Shown: positions 1-13,914, counted from the first letter of the stretch. The stretch is DNA of 64,000 nt from Pterois miles (GCA_947000775.1 CAMQGK010000008.1:5110501-5174500), one strand, 5' to 3'. The notes: generated from the letters alone by a model not told the origin. Translations and numbers: made by a program.

Positions 1-1775
1 ACAGTGTATGAGAACAGCCTGTTCAATGGTGCCAGTTGGTGGTGGTAGAGCTTTACATGAGTTTTCTAAGGAAACTGTTAGACCGCAAGGATACACACAA
101 TGTGGTTTAGTGAGAAATGTTTGCAGCATGTCTGTGGATACAACCACAGATGGACACGGTGTCTAACCTGAGAAATACTACTATCTACTACTATTTACTA
201 CTATCTACGTGTTATCCGAGTATCAAATGTGGGGAAAATAACATGTATTAGCATTCAGTGTTTGCCATAGTTGCTGTTGGAGTCTAACAGATGCATGTGA
301 TGGGAATTGTGGTCAGACAACGGCTGAATTTTAACAGACACCTGTCCAAAGATGTGAAAGAATTCAAGAAGAGCCAGCAAAGCCTGGGATTCATACATAA
401 TCAAAACTCCATATATTCATATTCACAGTTTGCCAGCGATTATTATTTAACGCTCTTTGCATGTCTGCAGCAGGAAACGATGTACACTGTGATTCCTGTT
501 ATTACGACCTTTGACACTCATTTCTATTCCCGCAGAATTCAGACGCTTCGTCCGTTCAACAAGCCGATTGTGGAGGAGAGATGTTTACAGACAAGGAGAG
601 GGAAATTATGAACACACAAATAACCACGCACAAGCTTCAACATCTATAACCCCATGTGATTGGCTGTGAGTTGAATTCATAACCCCTCTCATAATAAACC
701 ACGCTGATCTCCTTTAAATGTAAAAAGTAATAATTACAATTGTGGAGATTAGAAGGATATTTTTAATTAATTAAACATATGAAACATTAATTCAAAACCT
801 CTACCCAACCCTACTTCTAGCCTCCTAACAGTTTTTTGTTTTTAAATTGTTATATCTCATGTTTTGACAAAACTGCAACCCATATTATTTAACTATAAAT
901 CCTGCTCTTGTGTTTCAACTAAAAGACAACACTCATTTACTGCAGGATGAGAAATGACAGGGGATTTCAAGCATGGGAGACTTTTTTTTTTCTCAGCCCC
1001 TCTGCTGTTATTTCCTCTGTTAATTTGTGAGCTACTACAGCCACCTGTGCACACGGATTTAAAGCACACACACAGGATAATTTCCATGTAAGGGGGGGTT
1101 GGGTATCCTCTCAAATGCATGATTGTTGAAGGCTTCTGTTGCCACATCCGTCACGCTAACAGGACAAACATATGGCAGAGATAAGAGACCCGCCGCTGCA
1201 GAAATAAGTCCCTGGATGTCTTTGATGCGCTGTACATCACAGTTTAAACACCTTGCTGTCTTTCATCAACACTAAGCAAAAAGATTCAGTAAAGATTTAG
1301 TTCCTTAGAGCTCAAGCAGTGATGGAGGATTCAACAGTAAATCACAGAGAACAGGTTTAATGGCACTATGCTACATGCATTTAACATAAATCAGCATGAA
1401 TCAATCACAACTCACAGAAGCACAGCGTTACCTAGAGGAAGACGTGTTCATAAGGAGCAGGATGGTGATGCAACCCATTTTAAAGCTGCACTCAGAAATA
1501 TTTCTATATCAACGATGGATTCAATTACTTTGTGAAATGTGAAAGGGGATCCTCGTATCGACAAACCAGCAGAGAACTATCACATATCTGCAGTCGCCCT
1601 CAGCTTTACGTCAGCATTGTTTGGATTTTACACCAAAAACAAATATTTTACTAATCTGAAACACTCTCATCATACTCATCAATCCCGTTTCCAGCCGCTG
1701 ACTGCCGTTTTCCACTATCTGCTAGTTAGTGAAAGCATTTTGTAGTAAATAATGAATAAGAATTTCACTCATTTC

Positions 1776-2338
1776 AACGGATGTCACGAGATACCAAGTC
1801 GATGCCAAATTTCTGAAAACGTGGCAGCACCCATCTTTCTATAGTAACGCAGTTATCGAGTGTAACGGCATCCTGGGGACAAGACAAATGCGTTTGGGAT
1901 ACAGTTCACTCGCTATCGATGCGTCAACAGGCAATCGGTAGCTGCTGCATCCTGCAGGAAGGCGTCCCAGGGACGCACCCTATTTTTTCCCCATTCACAA
2001 TGTGAACAACAAATCTGTGCCAAACTCGGCAGGATGAGAGCTAGTTAACGTTAGCCGTTAGCTCCATGCAGGAATGGCCTGCTTACGAGCCGCTAACAGC
2101 TAAAGTTAACTAGCTCTCGTCCTGCCAATTTCAGCACGGGAGGTGCCATACACTTTGATGCATTCAGGCTCTATTCAGTAATCATGAGTACTGAGCGAAG
2201 ATTATGACGTTTTCATGATGAGTTCAAATGTAATATTGTGAGACATACTTTTTGGTATCGACTACTAGAGCTAGTTAACGTTAGCCATTAGCTCCGTGCG
2301 GGACTGGCCTGCTTATGAGCTTATGTTGTGACGCCCTA
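1776..2338. mobile_element. hAT-like non-autonomous element with palindromic core
   Basis: The ends form an imperfect inverted repeat (AACGGATGTCAC on the left; TAGGGCGTCAC as the complement of the right). They are flanked by CTCATTTC (1768-1775) and CTCATTAC (2339-2346), 7 of 8 identical, as expected for an aged 8-bp hAT target duplication. Inside, 2027-2128 is a near-palindrome: GAGCTAGTTAACGTTAGC recurs inverted about 70 bases later, and a third partial copy sits at 2266-2310. The 563-bp element has no coding capacity. A related copy in inverted orientation lies at about 55115-55524. Confidence 0.65.
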
Positions 2339-4257
2339 CTCATTACATATTTTTGATTAGATTTTATTATACATGCAAATTGTGTTTGATGCTTGCATAT
2401 TTCATTTTGTACTATGGTCACTTAAAATTCTCTATTCTGATTGGCTGGAAGGTGCAAGTTACTGATTGAACAGTATAACCAGACAGGACTCCTATGCAGG
2501 TACCTGTTTGCAGACAGCTACAGTGAGGCTTAGCTAATGAGCCTAGAAATAGGGCTTATTACCAATTAAATTCCATATGTTTGATATTTGCATGAATCTG
2601 AACACCCATATCAGTAAATAATAAGAGACCCTTGAAACCCCTGGCATTGAAAAACTACATCATGGCATTCCTGATACTAATATTGTTTGTTGATATTTTA
2701 CAATATGTCACAGTCCAAAAGGTTAAATGGGAGACTTTTCTTTCTAAGGTCAGACTTCCAGCAGCTGACATGACTAATTATCACCAGATGGAGGGTCATA
2801 TTTCCTGTCCTGACATCATATTAATCCCACGAGACAAGAATGGAGAATTAGCAGGCTACCTATCATTTTTAGATTAATGTGACAATAGGTTACAGCCATG
2901 GCATATTTCTGCTCTGTGAGTTCTCCAGTAAGCTGAATTTAAGCCCAACCAAGTGCTGCAGAGTTAACATTATTCCCTCAGTTCCCACTGTTCCTTCCAC
3001 CTCTCAAGTCCGACAAGCTGTTTTCTCTCTTGTTTTTGTCAGCAGGATGGCGGGAACATCGGGGATCCGTTTCCACAAGATTAATTCTTCGAAACCATGA
3101 GGCGTGTGACAGGGTGTGTTCAGTGAACACAGCAGAAAAGTTGTAAAGATATGGATCCTTCTATATTATGGATGATTTGTCTTTCGCCGTTTGAATTGTC
3201 GCTCTCCATCTGTCCCTTTCTCCGTGTATAATTTAACCCCCGTGTGCTGCTCCTAATTATCCTCCTTTTTTTGGCAACATCCTTTCATGTGTCTCATTAT
3301 TAAGGCCAGTTTGCAATGCATTGCTATTGCGTGACTACACTCCTTAAAGCGAATGTATGCACGTCTGAGCCCTTATTGAATATGACACGTTAAAACAGCC
3401 GTATTTCTGCTGCTGTTTAGCACATAAATAATGCAACATACGACAAAACTATTTTCGCTTGGCTGTTGAGAGCTGCTAAGAGGATGACATGACAGGAGAC
3501 ATGAAATGTTTCTACGGTGTTAACAGACTTATTTCTGCTGTTAGTTATAAAAAAGGTTAATAAAAGGCCGAGCAGAGAGCATTGTTTTTATGCACTAGCA
3601 GATATGTGGCTATTACTGCCATCCCTATACTCGGCAGCCTGACAGTTTAAATTGCGGGAAGAGAAACAGCTACTACATTTTACATTATTGATGCTACATT
3701 TCCTGGCAGTTGCCTCATACACTCTTGTGTTGTGTTTAAGTCAGTTTGCCACTTCCTCACTGGTTTTGAACAAGAGCAGACAACCTCACACACACACCTA
3801 AGCTTTTTCAGACTCATCCCAGGCATACGAAGAAGAGGAAAGATGGGCGGCCTGTCCACTCTGGATAACATATCGGTGAAGTTTGAGCTAATGAGGAAAT
3901 AGAGTCAGAGCTAGCTTTTCCCTCTCTCTGTCTCCCACACACACAAACAGGCTTCAATCAGCTCACTGGCGGACAAACTAGAAGAACTACAGCGGACCAG
4001 GCCCAATTAGTACTGTTGTCATGGATCCCATGCAGTTAAAGCGCCGCACAAGCAGGTGGAACAGTTTTTTTCACTTCACCACAGTACACAAACTCACAAT
4101 GCAGAAATATACAACAGCATGAATGCCAAGTACTGATTTTGGCATCTAGTTTTCAGCACCAAGGCCACCTTGGCAACATTCATTCATTTCATCTTCATGT
4201 GTATCATCAATTACTAGCATTTTTTTTTTAAATCTTTCTTGAACCTAGAACCCCCGC

Positions 4258-4714
4258 GTCATGGTGGTATGCCTCCACCAACCAATCAAGATGCAGTTTA
4301 CATCTGTCTGTCTAAAATATCATCACTTTGTCATTTTATCCTGTTTTTGTTTGTGTGAAATTGTCATATTTGGAGCACGGGTTCATGAGTTATGGCCAAA
4401 AACTTATGTTGTGAGGTAAAGGACCTTGACCTTTGACCACTAAAATCTAATCAGTTCAAGTGGACGTTTGCAGAAATTTGCTGGTGTTACTGAGATATCA
4501 TGAGAATGGGATGGACGTGAGGTCACAGTGACCTTTGACCACCAAAATCTAATCAGTTCATCCATGATTCCAAGTGGACGTTTGTGCCAAATTTGAAGAA
4601 ATTCCTTCCAGGTTGGCTTTCCTGAGATATTGCATGGGATGGACGGACGTACAGATGGATATAGAAACTGAAAACGTAATGCCTATGGCCACAGCTGTCA
4701 CAAGCACGGAGGCA
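4258..4714. repeat. dispersed repeat with ATGCCTCC-type inverted ends and internal duplication
   Basis: The left side carries ATGCCTCCACC and the right side GGAGGCAT, so the ends are inverted. Internally GACCTTTGACCAC and AAAATCTAATCAGTTCA each occur twice, about 100 bases apart, as does AGTGGACGTTTG. I recognise the general type, a very common fish dispersed repeat with TGACCTTTGACC blocks, but cannot name its class. It has no coding capacity. Confidence 0.55.
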
Positions 4715-7149
4715 TACAGATTTCCCTGACATGCAAGCAGCAAGATCTTAAAATGATCTAAAATCCTTTTAACTAGAAACTGACAGCATTGAGCTGTAAT
4801 GGTGCAGGGTGCACTAGTGTAGTATAGAGATTTGGGGCCACTGTCGGGAAAGATTTAGAGAATGAAGTTGTGAGAAAACATCATGGTATGAAAATGAAGT
4901 AGTCATGAGAATAAATTCAGTGTTTTGAAAAAATCAATCAGGAAAATCAGGAAAAGCACAGATGTAAAGGCCTTTACACATCGGGGGTGTGATGAATAAA
5001 TACGAAAATGCTAAATACTCGCCTGAAAATATTATATGTCTAGGGCTTTTAGTGTGAAAGGTAAGAATGGAGGGAATGGATCTGGTCTGCGCTGCCTTTG
5101 TCAAGATTAAAAGGAGTAATAAAGTTTGCCATCTTGGTCAATTTTTAATAAATATAGACCCAACTCAACCTGTTCAACACAAATGTGATTGGTTGGGGAC
5201 TTTATTCGTGTTACAAAAGCTCAGAAAATCAACTTTGTTCCAGAAAAAAAACTACAATGGCCAACGCAAAAACATGTCAATGCAAATGGCCCCGTCTAGC
5301 CCTTTTCTGGGCTACTGTAGAAACATGGTGGCCGGTCCGTGAAGAAAAAAATCGCACAATAAGCCTTTTCCAGAGCAGCCATTTAGACATGTATTTGCAA
5401 GGTGAACACCAAGGCCCTAGCCCAGCTAAATGGAACAGGGCCACAATTAATGCTACTAATTACACCTGAGTTTACCCTGCAAAGGCCTATCGCAGACCCT
5501 GAAATTGAAGCAGCTAAACTGAATTCAGCCATGATTCATTTTATTAATTATGGTATTTCTCTTGTGACATGTCAAAAAGCCTATTCATCTTAGAGGTCAC
5601 AATATGATTTATGCAGTATACATGCACAGCAATATATGTATAATATCTCCTAATAATTACAATTCTAATTTGACAGCCATTTCATGTGTACTTCTTATCC
5701 AGAATGAGGTATAATATCAGTCAGCACACATGACCATGACAATACCAGCAGATTGAGCGGAAATGGACATTAAAATCTCATCTCACTTATGTGCTGAGCA
5801 TTAACAGCAAAACATGCAACAGGAAGTCAACTGAACCAACAAGCTGCAAGTGTTGATTTCCATTTAAATAGTACACAAAAGCTAAAAGTAACAGTTTCCT
5901 CACTGTGGGTGCTCCTGTTTGTCCATCCATTGTGTGCATATTAGCATCCCTGTGTGCTTGCATGAATGCGTGCGCACATTCAGTACACAAGTACATGCAT
6001 GTTTGTGTTTCGTGCCTGTGTGTTTGTGTGGTTAAGTCTGTATATTGCAATCATTACACTTTCACCCACTTGGAAAAAACATAGATTCAAATCAATTACG
6101 CGCTAAAGGTCACAGTGGGAGCACAAACAAAACCGCTAATTGGTGAGTGGTGAAAAGAGCCACGGGTGACGTGGCCATAAATAGCTGCGGACCTCACCTA
6201 TATGGTTTGGCAAAAAGGTAATGCGGATAGCTAAAATGCATCTCACACTCCCAGTGACCAAATATAGCCACAGTGTCTTGGCTGCTGCTTGTTGTGGTGG
6301 AGGATTCACACTCTGAGGGAAGTTAGCAAGAGGAGTAGGAGGAGATTTGTACATGTTGTGTAAAAGTCTGTTTGAATCTGGCTTGAATTCCTGAATTTTC
6401 CATATTTTGGCTTCAGCTATTTGGCTGATAATCTTGTCAGAGTGACTTCAGATGAGTGAGCAGCTATGATTTAGTGTTTTTGTCAAGAATACATCAACAG
6501 CATACACTGAGACTAAATGTGTTGCTGCTGAATCATAAATTATAGTTAATGTGAAAAAAAATCAAGAAGCACCTGTAACTTTAGCGCCATTATTGGGTCA
6601 AATTTTTAATTTATCCCGTACTTTGGTTTATAATCAATTGGCAATCTCTGGGTATGTACAGTGAAGCCACTGCAAAAGGGCCTTAAAGGACCAATATATA
6701 ATATATTTACTGTAATAAATCATAAAGTGATATGTCTTACGGAAACATGCTGAATGGAAATACTGGCTTCTCTGACAACAATGCTACAGCCAGTATGCTC
6801 TCCTTGGCAGCCATGAAAACAAGCCAACGAACTGGATCAACAGATATAACATGCTGTTAGATTCTAGCCCACCTTAAAAGCCTCGGCGTATCTCTCCGTG
6901 TGCAGCTAGGTTATCAAGACGCTGAGGATTTAAGACACACAGCCGGTGACGTTATTCTCACTACTGCTGCTGGCCAGAGGGTAACACGGTTGCGTCTGGA
7001 AGGTAACCCTCAAATTGCAATTAGTCACATCAGAGGAGCGGACAGTTCCAATGTTTGAAGTTAGACTGCCGTTACCATTTTAAACGCTGGTTGTCAGTCT
7101 TACATATTGCTTCATTAAATTTGCTAGCGACATTGCAAAAAGTTCCACT

Positions 7150-7722
7150 GACACTAAGCCTACTTCTCACTTGGTTTATTACGTCAGTAAACATTGTAAA
7201 CTTGAGTTTAAGGTCTCAATTGCTAGTTTCAAGTCTTCTTCAATACAGCATGAGGTTCATTTAGTAAATTATAGTCCCATTTACAGTCAAATAGACCATA
7301 AAGCAGGGTATTATTTATGTGGCCATGGGCAAAATGCCAAACTTTGGGCTTCAAAATGGCAGTCCATCAACCAATGGGTAACATATTGGTCTCCTAAAAA
7401 TGTCTTATTTAGCGTACACTTGTAGGCCCTACTTAACTCCACCCTCTTGTGTCACTTCTGGTTCCAAAAAACCAAGATGGCAATGGTCAAAAACCAAAAT
7501 GGCAACCGCCAAGATGCCAAACTTGAGGCTTCAAAACGGCAGTCCATCAACCAATGAGTGACATTTTTGTCACCTAAAAATGTCTTGTTTAGCATACACT
7601 TGTAGGGCCTACTTAAAAAACCAAGACTACAATGACCAAAATGCTGAACTCCTGAACTCAAGGCTTCAAAACGGCAGTCCACAAACAAATGTGTGACGTC
7701 ACGTTCTTATATACAGTCTATT
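7150..7722 (-). repeat. GTGGACATAG-family dispersed repeat, copy 1
   Basis: On the minus strand this matches the family seen at 9905, 34252, 43868, 60087 and 63879. It begins near TAGACTGTATATAAGAA, then has GGCAGTC blocks (GGCTTCAAAACGGCAG on the plus strand), CCAAGATGGC blocks and the AGCCTACTTCTCACTTG segment. Some internal blocks are repeated: the CAGTCCATCAACCAATG block occurs twice. This is probably a non-autonomous DNA transposon. It has no coding capacity. Confidence 0.6.
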
Positions 7723-7726
7723 TTTG

Positions 7727-7943
7727 CAAGCAAATACCTGCACAACTAATGTAATCAGCATGGTACTTTGTGTTTAGCACTAATTAACAATGCTAGTCTA
7801 AGATGGAGAACATGGTAAACATAGCTGCTAGACATCTAGCTATCATTAGCATGTTGGCAAGCTGTCAATAGCATTTAGCTCAAAGCACTGCTGTGCCTAA
7901 GTACAGCCTCACAGAGCCTTCAGTGTGGTTGTAAACTCTAAGC
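7727..7943 (-). repeat. dispersed repeat fragment (AAATACCTGCACAACTAATG type)
   Basis: The segment has the sequence character of an abundant teleost repeat: AAGCAAATACCTGC, a TTTGTGTTTAGC block, short TTAGCATG motifs and GCCTAAGTACAGCCTCACAG. A related fragment covering the other part of the same family appears at 10795-11010. The family is recognised by pattern only, and orientation is arbitrary. Confidence 0.4.
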
Positions 7944-9326
7944 TCCATTTGCCAGTCCACATCAGACAAACTCAATACAAAATTTTTAGCAATATATTAT
8001 ATTAAATTTCCACATTTCTTTAAAAAGATGGATGCAAAATTACTTAAAGATGTGTGTTATTCTGAATAGAAATGAAATTGTGAAAGTACGTACATGCCTA
8101 CGCAAAGTAAGTGATACTGTCCATCACGATGACGTCAATCTACAAATAAAGACAAATATGTGTTTACTTGGCATTTGACTGGCTTGTGACTTCATCTTGT
8201 CACTGACACCTGTTTTTTAAACCAGGTTTGTGTTTGCACTGATCCTATATGGGGGTTAGGAGGTTGCCTGTCACCTCTTAATCTTGTGTTTTGCTGGTAA
8301 AAGAGGAGAAGAGAGAGGGAAAACTGTTGTTGTAGAGCTCTGATTGGAATCCTGTCTTGGCTAATAGCAGGATTATGTCTGAGTCCTCCTAAGCCTGCAC
8401 TGCCAGGTTTTTATTCAGTTATATAGCCAGGGCATCTCCTGGGTTTTGTTATGAAAGTAGAGTTATCGGACGTGTGAGCGTAAACATTGTCTGGAGGAAA
8501 TGTGGAGGACAGATGCATACACAGAAAAATACCTAACGCTCAAAGTGACCGAATCATTTTTACACATCACAATCAAAGCAGCAAGAGCTCCTCTCCTTAA
8601 TCGATTGTGTAGACTTTTCACTCATGAATAAACCCGGTGATTTGCAAGGTGCCAGAGTTAATCTACTTTGCATAAATAGATTGGTAAGCTGCATCTGTTC
8701 CTTCTACAAGCTTGAAATGGAAGTCAGGAAATCAGAAAATTACCAAATTATTCATATGCTACTGACAAACCTGAACGTGTGAATGAAATTATTACAACGT
8801 GTCTTTCTTTTGGGGTAGATAAGGTGAGGATGAAGGTAGCGATAGTTAGAAGGGATCAGTGGCTGCACAGGCAATCAGTGATGTTATAGCCAATACTACT
8901 TCAGTCAGTGCTCTCTGGAAATGAACACTAGAGGAAAGAAATGAAGTGGGGTCAGAGTGCATGGTCACACTAGAGCGATGTCCCTGGAAAGCAGGATCAG
9001 AGATATATATCTATTAAAGTTTCTATAAATAAATGAATAACATTCAAATGATATGCAGTCACCGCTGCCACATTTTAAAGCACACATGAACATATAATGA
9101 TATGATGAATTTAATTTCCCTCCCCTTCTAACCTAAGAATACGCACATGCAATATTAAGCTTATTGGAAATTAATTGCACAAGAAAAGATAACTCCAAGA
9201 GGAAAATGCTTTTGTAATCAGTTAATTAAAGATATTAATTGGAACTTAGTCATTCAAATTAAATTCTGAATACCCAATATGGCTTGAACATAAGATATAC
9301 TGTGTATACCCCGCTAATGTTTTTAG

Positions 9327-9860
9327 TAGGGCTGTCAATTAGAATATTTAATCGAGCTAAATATTTAATACGCTTATCAACATGAGAGTGGGAAAAACAA
9401 CAGCACAAAACAATGAGAAATATTGTCCAGAAACCCTCACAGGTACTGTATTTAGCATAAAAATATGGTCATATCATAACATGGCAAACTGAAGCTGAAC
9501 AGGCAACAACTGTCAGCTGTCAGTGTGCTGACTTGACTATGACTTGCCCAAAACTGCATGTAATTATCATAAAGTGGGCATCTCTGTAAAGGGGACACTC
9601 GTGGGTACTCATAGAGCCCATTTTCATTCACATATCTTGAAGTCAGAGGTCAATGGACCTCTTGCTACCACAAGATTGGAACATTATTGAGCCTTCTTTG
9701 CAACAAGCTATTATGACACGGTTGGTACCAAATTCCTTGATATGTTTTAAAACAAAGCCCGGTACAACCTCCAGAAGATCAATTGCGTTAATGCATTAAA
9801 GAAATTAGTGGCATTAATGTAAATTTGTGTTATTAGCCCAGTAACTTTGCTCTAGCCCTA
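9327..9860. mobile_element. hAT-like non-autonomous element with 8-bp target duplication
   Basis: Left end TAGGGCTGTCAATTAG and right end TCTAGCCCTA give a TAGGGCT terminal inverted repeat. The flanks are GTTTTTAG (9319-9326) and GTTTTTTG (9861-9868), 7 of 8 identical. The interior (CCAGAAACCCTCACAGGTACT, TTATCATAAAGTGGGCAT, CACATATCTTGAAGTCAGAG) is shared with fragments at 36885-37290 and 62500-62650. The element is 534 bp and non-coding. Confidence 0.72.
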
Positions 9861-9904
9861 GTTTTTTGCCATGCTCTCTGTTGGCTGTCGTCCACTACTT
9901 TGGA

Positions 9905-10790
9905 CCATAGACCTGAGTGAAGAAGAAGAAGAAGAAGAAGAAGAAGATATTCCTTTATTAGTCCCACAGTGGGGAAATTCAGTTTTACACTCTGTTGTTC
10001 ACACAGTACATATACATGCGTCAATGGAGAGATGTCAGAGTGAGGGGGCTGCTCCTGACAAGCGCCCAGAGCAGTTGGGGGTTCGGTGCCTTGCTCAGGG
10101 GCACCTCGGCAGTGCCCAAGAGGTAAACTGGCACCTCTCCAGCAACCAGTTGGTCTTGGTCCATGGGGGACTTGAACCGGCGTCCTCTGCGTCCTAACCC
10201 AAGTCCTTACGGACTGAGCTACTGCCGCCCCAAGCGGACATAGTCGCCATGATGTTACACATTGGTTTGTTGACTGCTATTTTGAAGCTTTGAGTGTGGC
10301 ATTTTGGCCGTCGCCATCTTGGTTTTTGCAACCAGAAGTGGCACGATTGAGCGGAGTTAAGTAGGCCCTGCAAGCCTACGCTAAATAAGACATTTTTAGG
10401 TGACCAAAATGTCACCCATTGGTTGATGGACTGTTTTGAAGCCTCTGCCAATGAGCAACAATTTTGGGCAACCAAAACTCATGAACTGAAAACACACTGT
10501 GAATGAGTTAAAGTTCTAAGACAAAAACATGGACAACTCAAAGACTGGACAACACTGTGGTAACAATCTGTCAATCACATGGTAGCCATGCCTTAAAGCA
10601 TACCCTACATTATCATCTATTTGCCTCTAAATGGGACCATAATTTACTACTTTCTCATAGACTTCTATACAATCAGACTTCTTTTTGCAACCAGAGGAGT
10701 CGCCCCCTGCTGGCTGTTAGAAAGAACGCAAGTTTAAGGCACTTCTGCATTGGCTTCACTTTTCAGAAAAGGGGGTTTCCCACTGCTTTG
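9905..10790 (+). repeat. GTGGACATAG-family dispersed repeat, copy 2, split by a SINE
   Basis: The left terminus CATAGACCTGAGTGAAGAAG (9906-9925) is separated by the SINE at 9919-10231 from the continuation GCGGACATAGTCGCCATG. The element then follows the family through GGCCGTCGCCATCTTGG, TTTTTGCAACCAGA and GCAAGTTTAAGGCACTTC to TGGCTTCACTTTTCAGA near 10770. This order implies that the SINE inserted after the repeat. Confidence 0.6.
9919..10231 (-). mobile_element. tRNA-derived SINE, family 1, copy 1 (minus strand)
   Basis: On the minus strand the element begins GGGGCGGCAGTAGCTCAGTC, an A-box-like start. It has a degenerate B box (CCGGTTCAAGTCCC), a conserved central segment (GCACTGCCGAGGTGCCCCTG on the minus strand) and a LINE-like tail GAATTTCCCCACTGTGGGAC followed by TAATAAAGG and a (CTT)n tract. 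The last appears on the plus strand as (GAA)n at 9920-9946. It is more diverged than the two copies at 26902 and 45580. Confidence 0.8.
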
Positions 10791-10794
10791 GACT

Positions 10795-11010
10795 GAAATA
10801 TCTCAACAACTATTGGATGGATTGACATGAATTTTTTACAGATATTCATGGTCCCAAGAGGATGAAACCTAATGATGTTGGCAATCCCCTGACTTTTGCT
10901 CTAGCGCTACCATCAGGCTAAATTTGTCCAATAGTTTGGTTTGTGACCAAACACCTGCAGATACAGTGACCCATCAGTCTTAGCTGTTGGTTGTGTTTAA
11001 TGAAAGCATG
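10795..11010 (+). repeat. dispersed repeat fragment (TATCTCAACAACTATTGGATG type)
   Basis: The opening matches an abundant teleost repeat: AATATCTCAACAACTATTGG, then ATTCATGGTCCCAAGAGGATG, CTCTAGCGCTACCATCAGG and TTTGGTTTGTGACCAAACACC. It directly abuts the preceding repeat. It appears to be the part of the family that precedes the fragment at 7727-7943. Confidence 0.45.
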
Positions 11011-13914
11011 AATCATATTATTGTGACTTTTCCTGAGTTACTATTTTCTACCAATGACTTTAAACTCATGGCCATGCGCCCTTGATCTCTGAGTCACCTA
11101 ACTAGAAAAATCTAGTTGAGAGCGGGTATTCCAATTAAGGAGTTAATGCAGCAGTGCCAATGGGTAGCACACAGAAATAGACATTCCCAACTGTCTCCCA
11201 CTCCATTCCTTTCCAGCTGTTTTGCAGAAACCCACCATCCATCACCAGCCATTTGTGAAGTCGGTGTGTATGTGTGCCTGTGGACGTTTGCCAAGTGAAC
11301 AGCTAGTGTCTGTCCTTTGCGTCTGAGTGTCTCTCCCAGGTGACACATCGCATCTTGTCACCATAGTGACTCACATTTGCTTGGAGTGGTCCAGAGTTTT
11401 GGGGGAAGGGAACATGAACGCATGCACATGCCAATAAACCCAACAACTTGCAATTACCGTAAACCTGCTTGAATGCACACACACGCTCAAACACTCACTT
11501 AAAGGTGTTTACTCACACTAAAACTGGGGAGAGATGTTAAATGATTTAAGGGGCTGCACAGGGGCCCTGGAACATGCCAGAAAAATTTTACTGTTTTAAG
11601 GCCCCCTGAGCTGTTTTCACAGGGGCCTGAAATTCTAGCAGCAGCGCCATGCACATCCAAAAACACACTTTTCACCTGCCACATCACATCATGCCAACAA
11701 GCTGTGTAAAGTGCATCCTTTCGTAAAACGGCGGTGCATTAATCCAGTGCAGGTGCACTCATGATTAACTGACTGGGGATTATGAGAAGGAGCGGAACAA
11801 TCAAGTAAAGAAAGGTCACAACACTGTTGGGAGCGATGCTCCGGTCCCCGGCGTTCCACTTGAGCTTTTCCGGAGTCTTGAATTTTGTTCTGGTGTGAGC
11901 CGGTGGCCCTGCAGGCTGCCTTAAATGGGTCGGTGTGAGCCTGCAGAGCCCTAGAATCATCCTCCAGACCTGCAGCACAACAGTAAGTCATCTCACACTT
12001 AATAATTTTCATCTTACGTAAATAGTTTGTTAAATTTGGCATTTGCAGACATGGTAATGTGCCCTCTGGACTTTAAAATATGCCAGGAATAATTTTATAT
12101 TTGAATGTTATGTGCATTAGGTGCAGTAGCTGCCTAAATGTGGTGAATGAAATGAAATGAAATGATTTGTTGCTTCTTGCAATAGTCAGTGGCCATTTAT
12201 GGTGTTTATTGATTTGGAATGATGAGATGATTTAATTACAAACTATTTTCGATCATACCATATTCCATTACTTATTCAAAATGATTTAATTTTTTTAAAA
12301 TATATGTTCTCTTGATTTCATATTAATTATCTAATATCTGGATATGTGGAAAGATGAGAGACGCAAATCTGAGAGATGTAAAAAGCTTATTTTCATCAGT
12401 AAGATGCTCATAATCTTATATAAAATATTAGCCAAGGACCTTCTTTTTCCTTATTTTTATAGGCTACGATTATAACTTAAAAGCATTAGTGCAGAGGCTG
12501 AATTCAGGCTCAGGCAACAGACTCACTCTTCATCAGATTCAGAGAAATGCTTGCTGCTGCCCACTCAACACCGAGACTGAGAGGTGAGGGGAAATATATG
12601 GTTCAGCATTTCCCCCCTCACAAGAACAGCACAGTAATCAATTCCGTTTAGTACAAATCCAATGCACTTAAACTTCCAGCACGAATAACCAGAGGCTGCA
12701 GAGCAGAGGTACATTTATCGATAAAGCAATTAATTCAAACTCCTCCCCCCACCTCCCCCTCCTCCTCTGGACTGCTGCTGCTTCTCCCCCATCCACGGCA
12801 AAGATTATTCAGGTAATCGTTACTCAACAAAGTCACGCATTAAACGTTACTTTTATAAAAGTAAGCCAATTTCTCCTCATAAACTCTCATGGGTCACGAA
12901 TTAGTTATGGAGCTATGCATTGCCAGATGGAAAATTGCCAAGCAGGAGCAAAAACATTAAGCTAACTCTGCATTTTTTTTCTCATTTTAGCACATCACAT
13001 TAGGGGAGACAGGGGGCAACTGTAACATTTTTTGGTTTTGATGTCATTACTCAAAAACCTCTTGAAATATTTGGATTAAATATTTATGTAGGTAATTAGA
13101 GCTGCAACGTTTAATCGATGAATTGTTCCAGATTGCATACTTTTGCTTTTTACGTTTAGTACATACTGCAAGTACGTACTCTTGCATGTAGTGTGCATAC
13201 AATTAACTACTACTACTTGTCATAACATTGTACCTTCAACGTTGACCCTCTTGCTCATATAGCCGCGGTGCAGAGGATTGTGGGTCACAACTGCCAGAAA
13301 AGCATGCTGGCTCGCATACTGCGACCAGATGCAGTAGGACATCCTAGTATTTTCTTAGCATACTACATTTGATGTACTATGTACTGGGACATTCTACATC
13401 TTCTTTCTGACATACTAGATAGCATGATAGTATGGGTAATGGAATGCATGGGAAACAATGATTGACATTTTTCACCATTTCCTTACATTTTATAGACCAA
13501 AAAACATATTGATTTATTGAGAAAATAATTGACAGATTAGTAAAGACTCATTCGCTTTGTGTCAGTACTGCATCACCTTGTCATGGTTTATTTTGTAACA
13601 ATGACCGGGTAGCTGTACATTATCCTGCTTATTACATGGATCGTACATAAGAAATCAGTAATTTGACATCAAAATGGTCCCCCTGAGATCAGAACTGCGT
13701 TCATAGAAACAGTCTGTTATACATGGCAACATTTTGCTATAAAGACATAATAGATCGTAGATTGCTGTGATTGACCAATCAGAATTAACAAAACCATGTA
13801 ATAAAACTATTTAATATCCAATGGACAATGAATTAATTTTGTACCTAAAAAAATCAATTGAGACATCGGCTTGTCTTTTGGCAGGGTGACAAGGATCATC
13901 ACAGACCATGTGCA

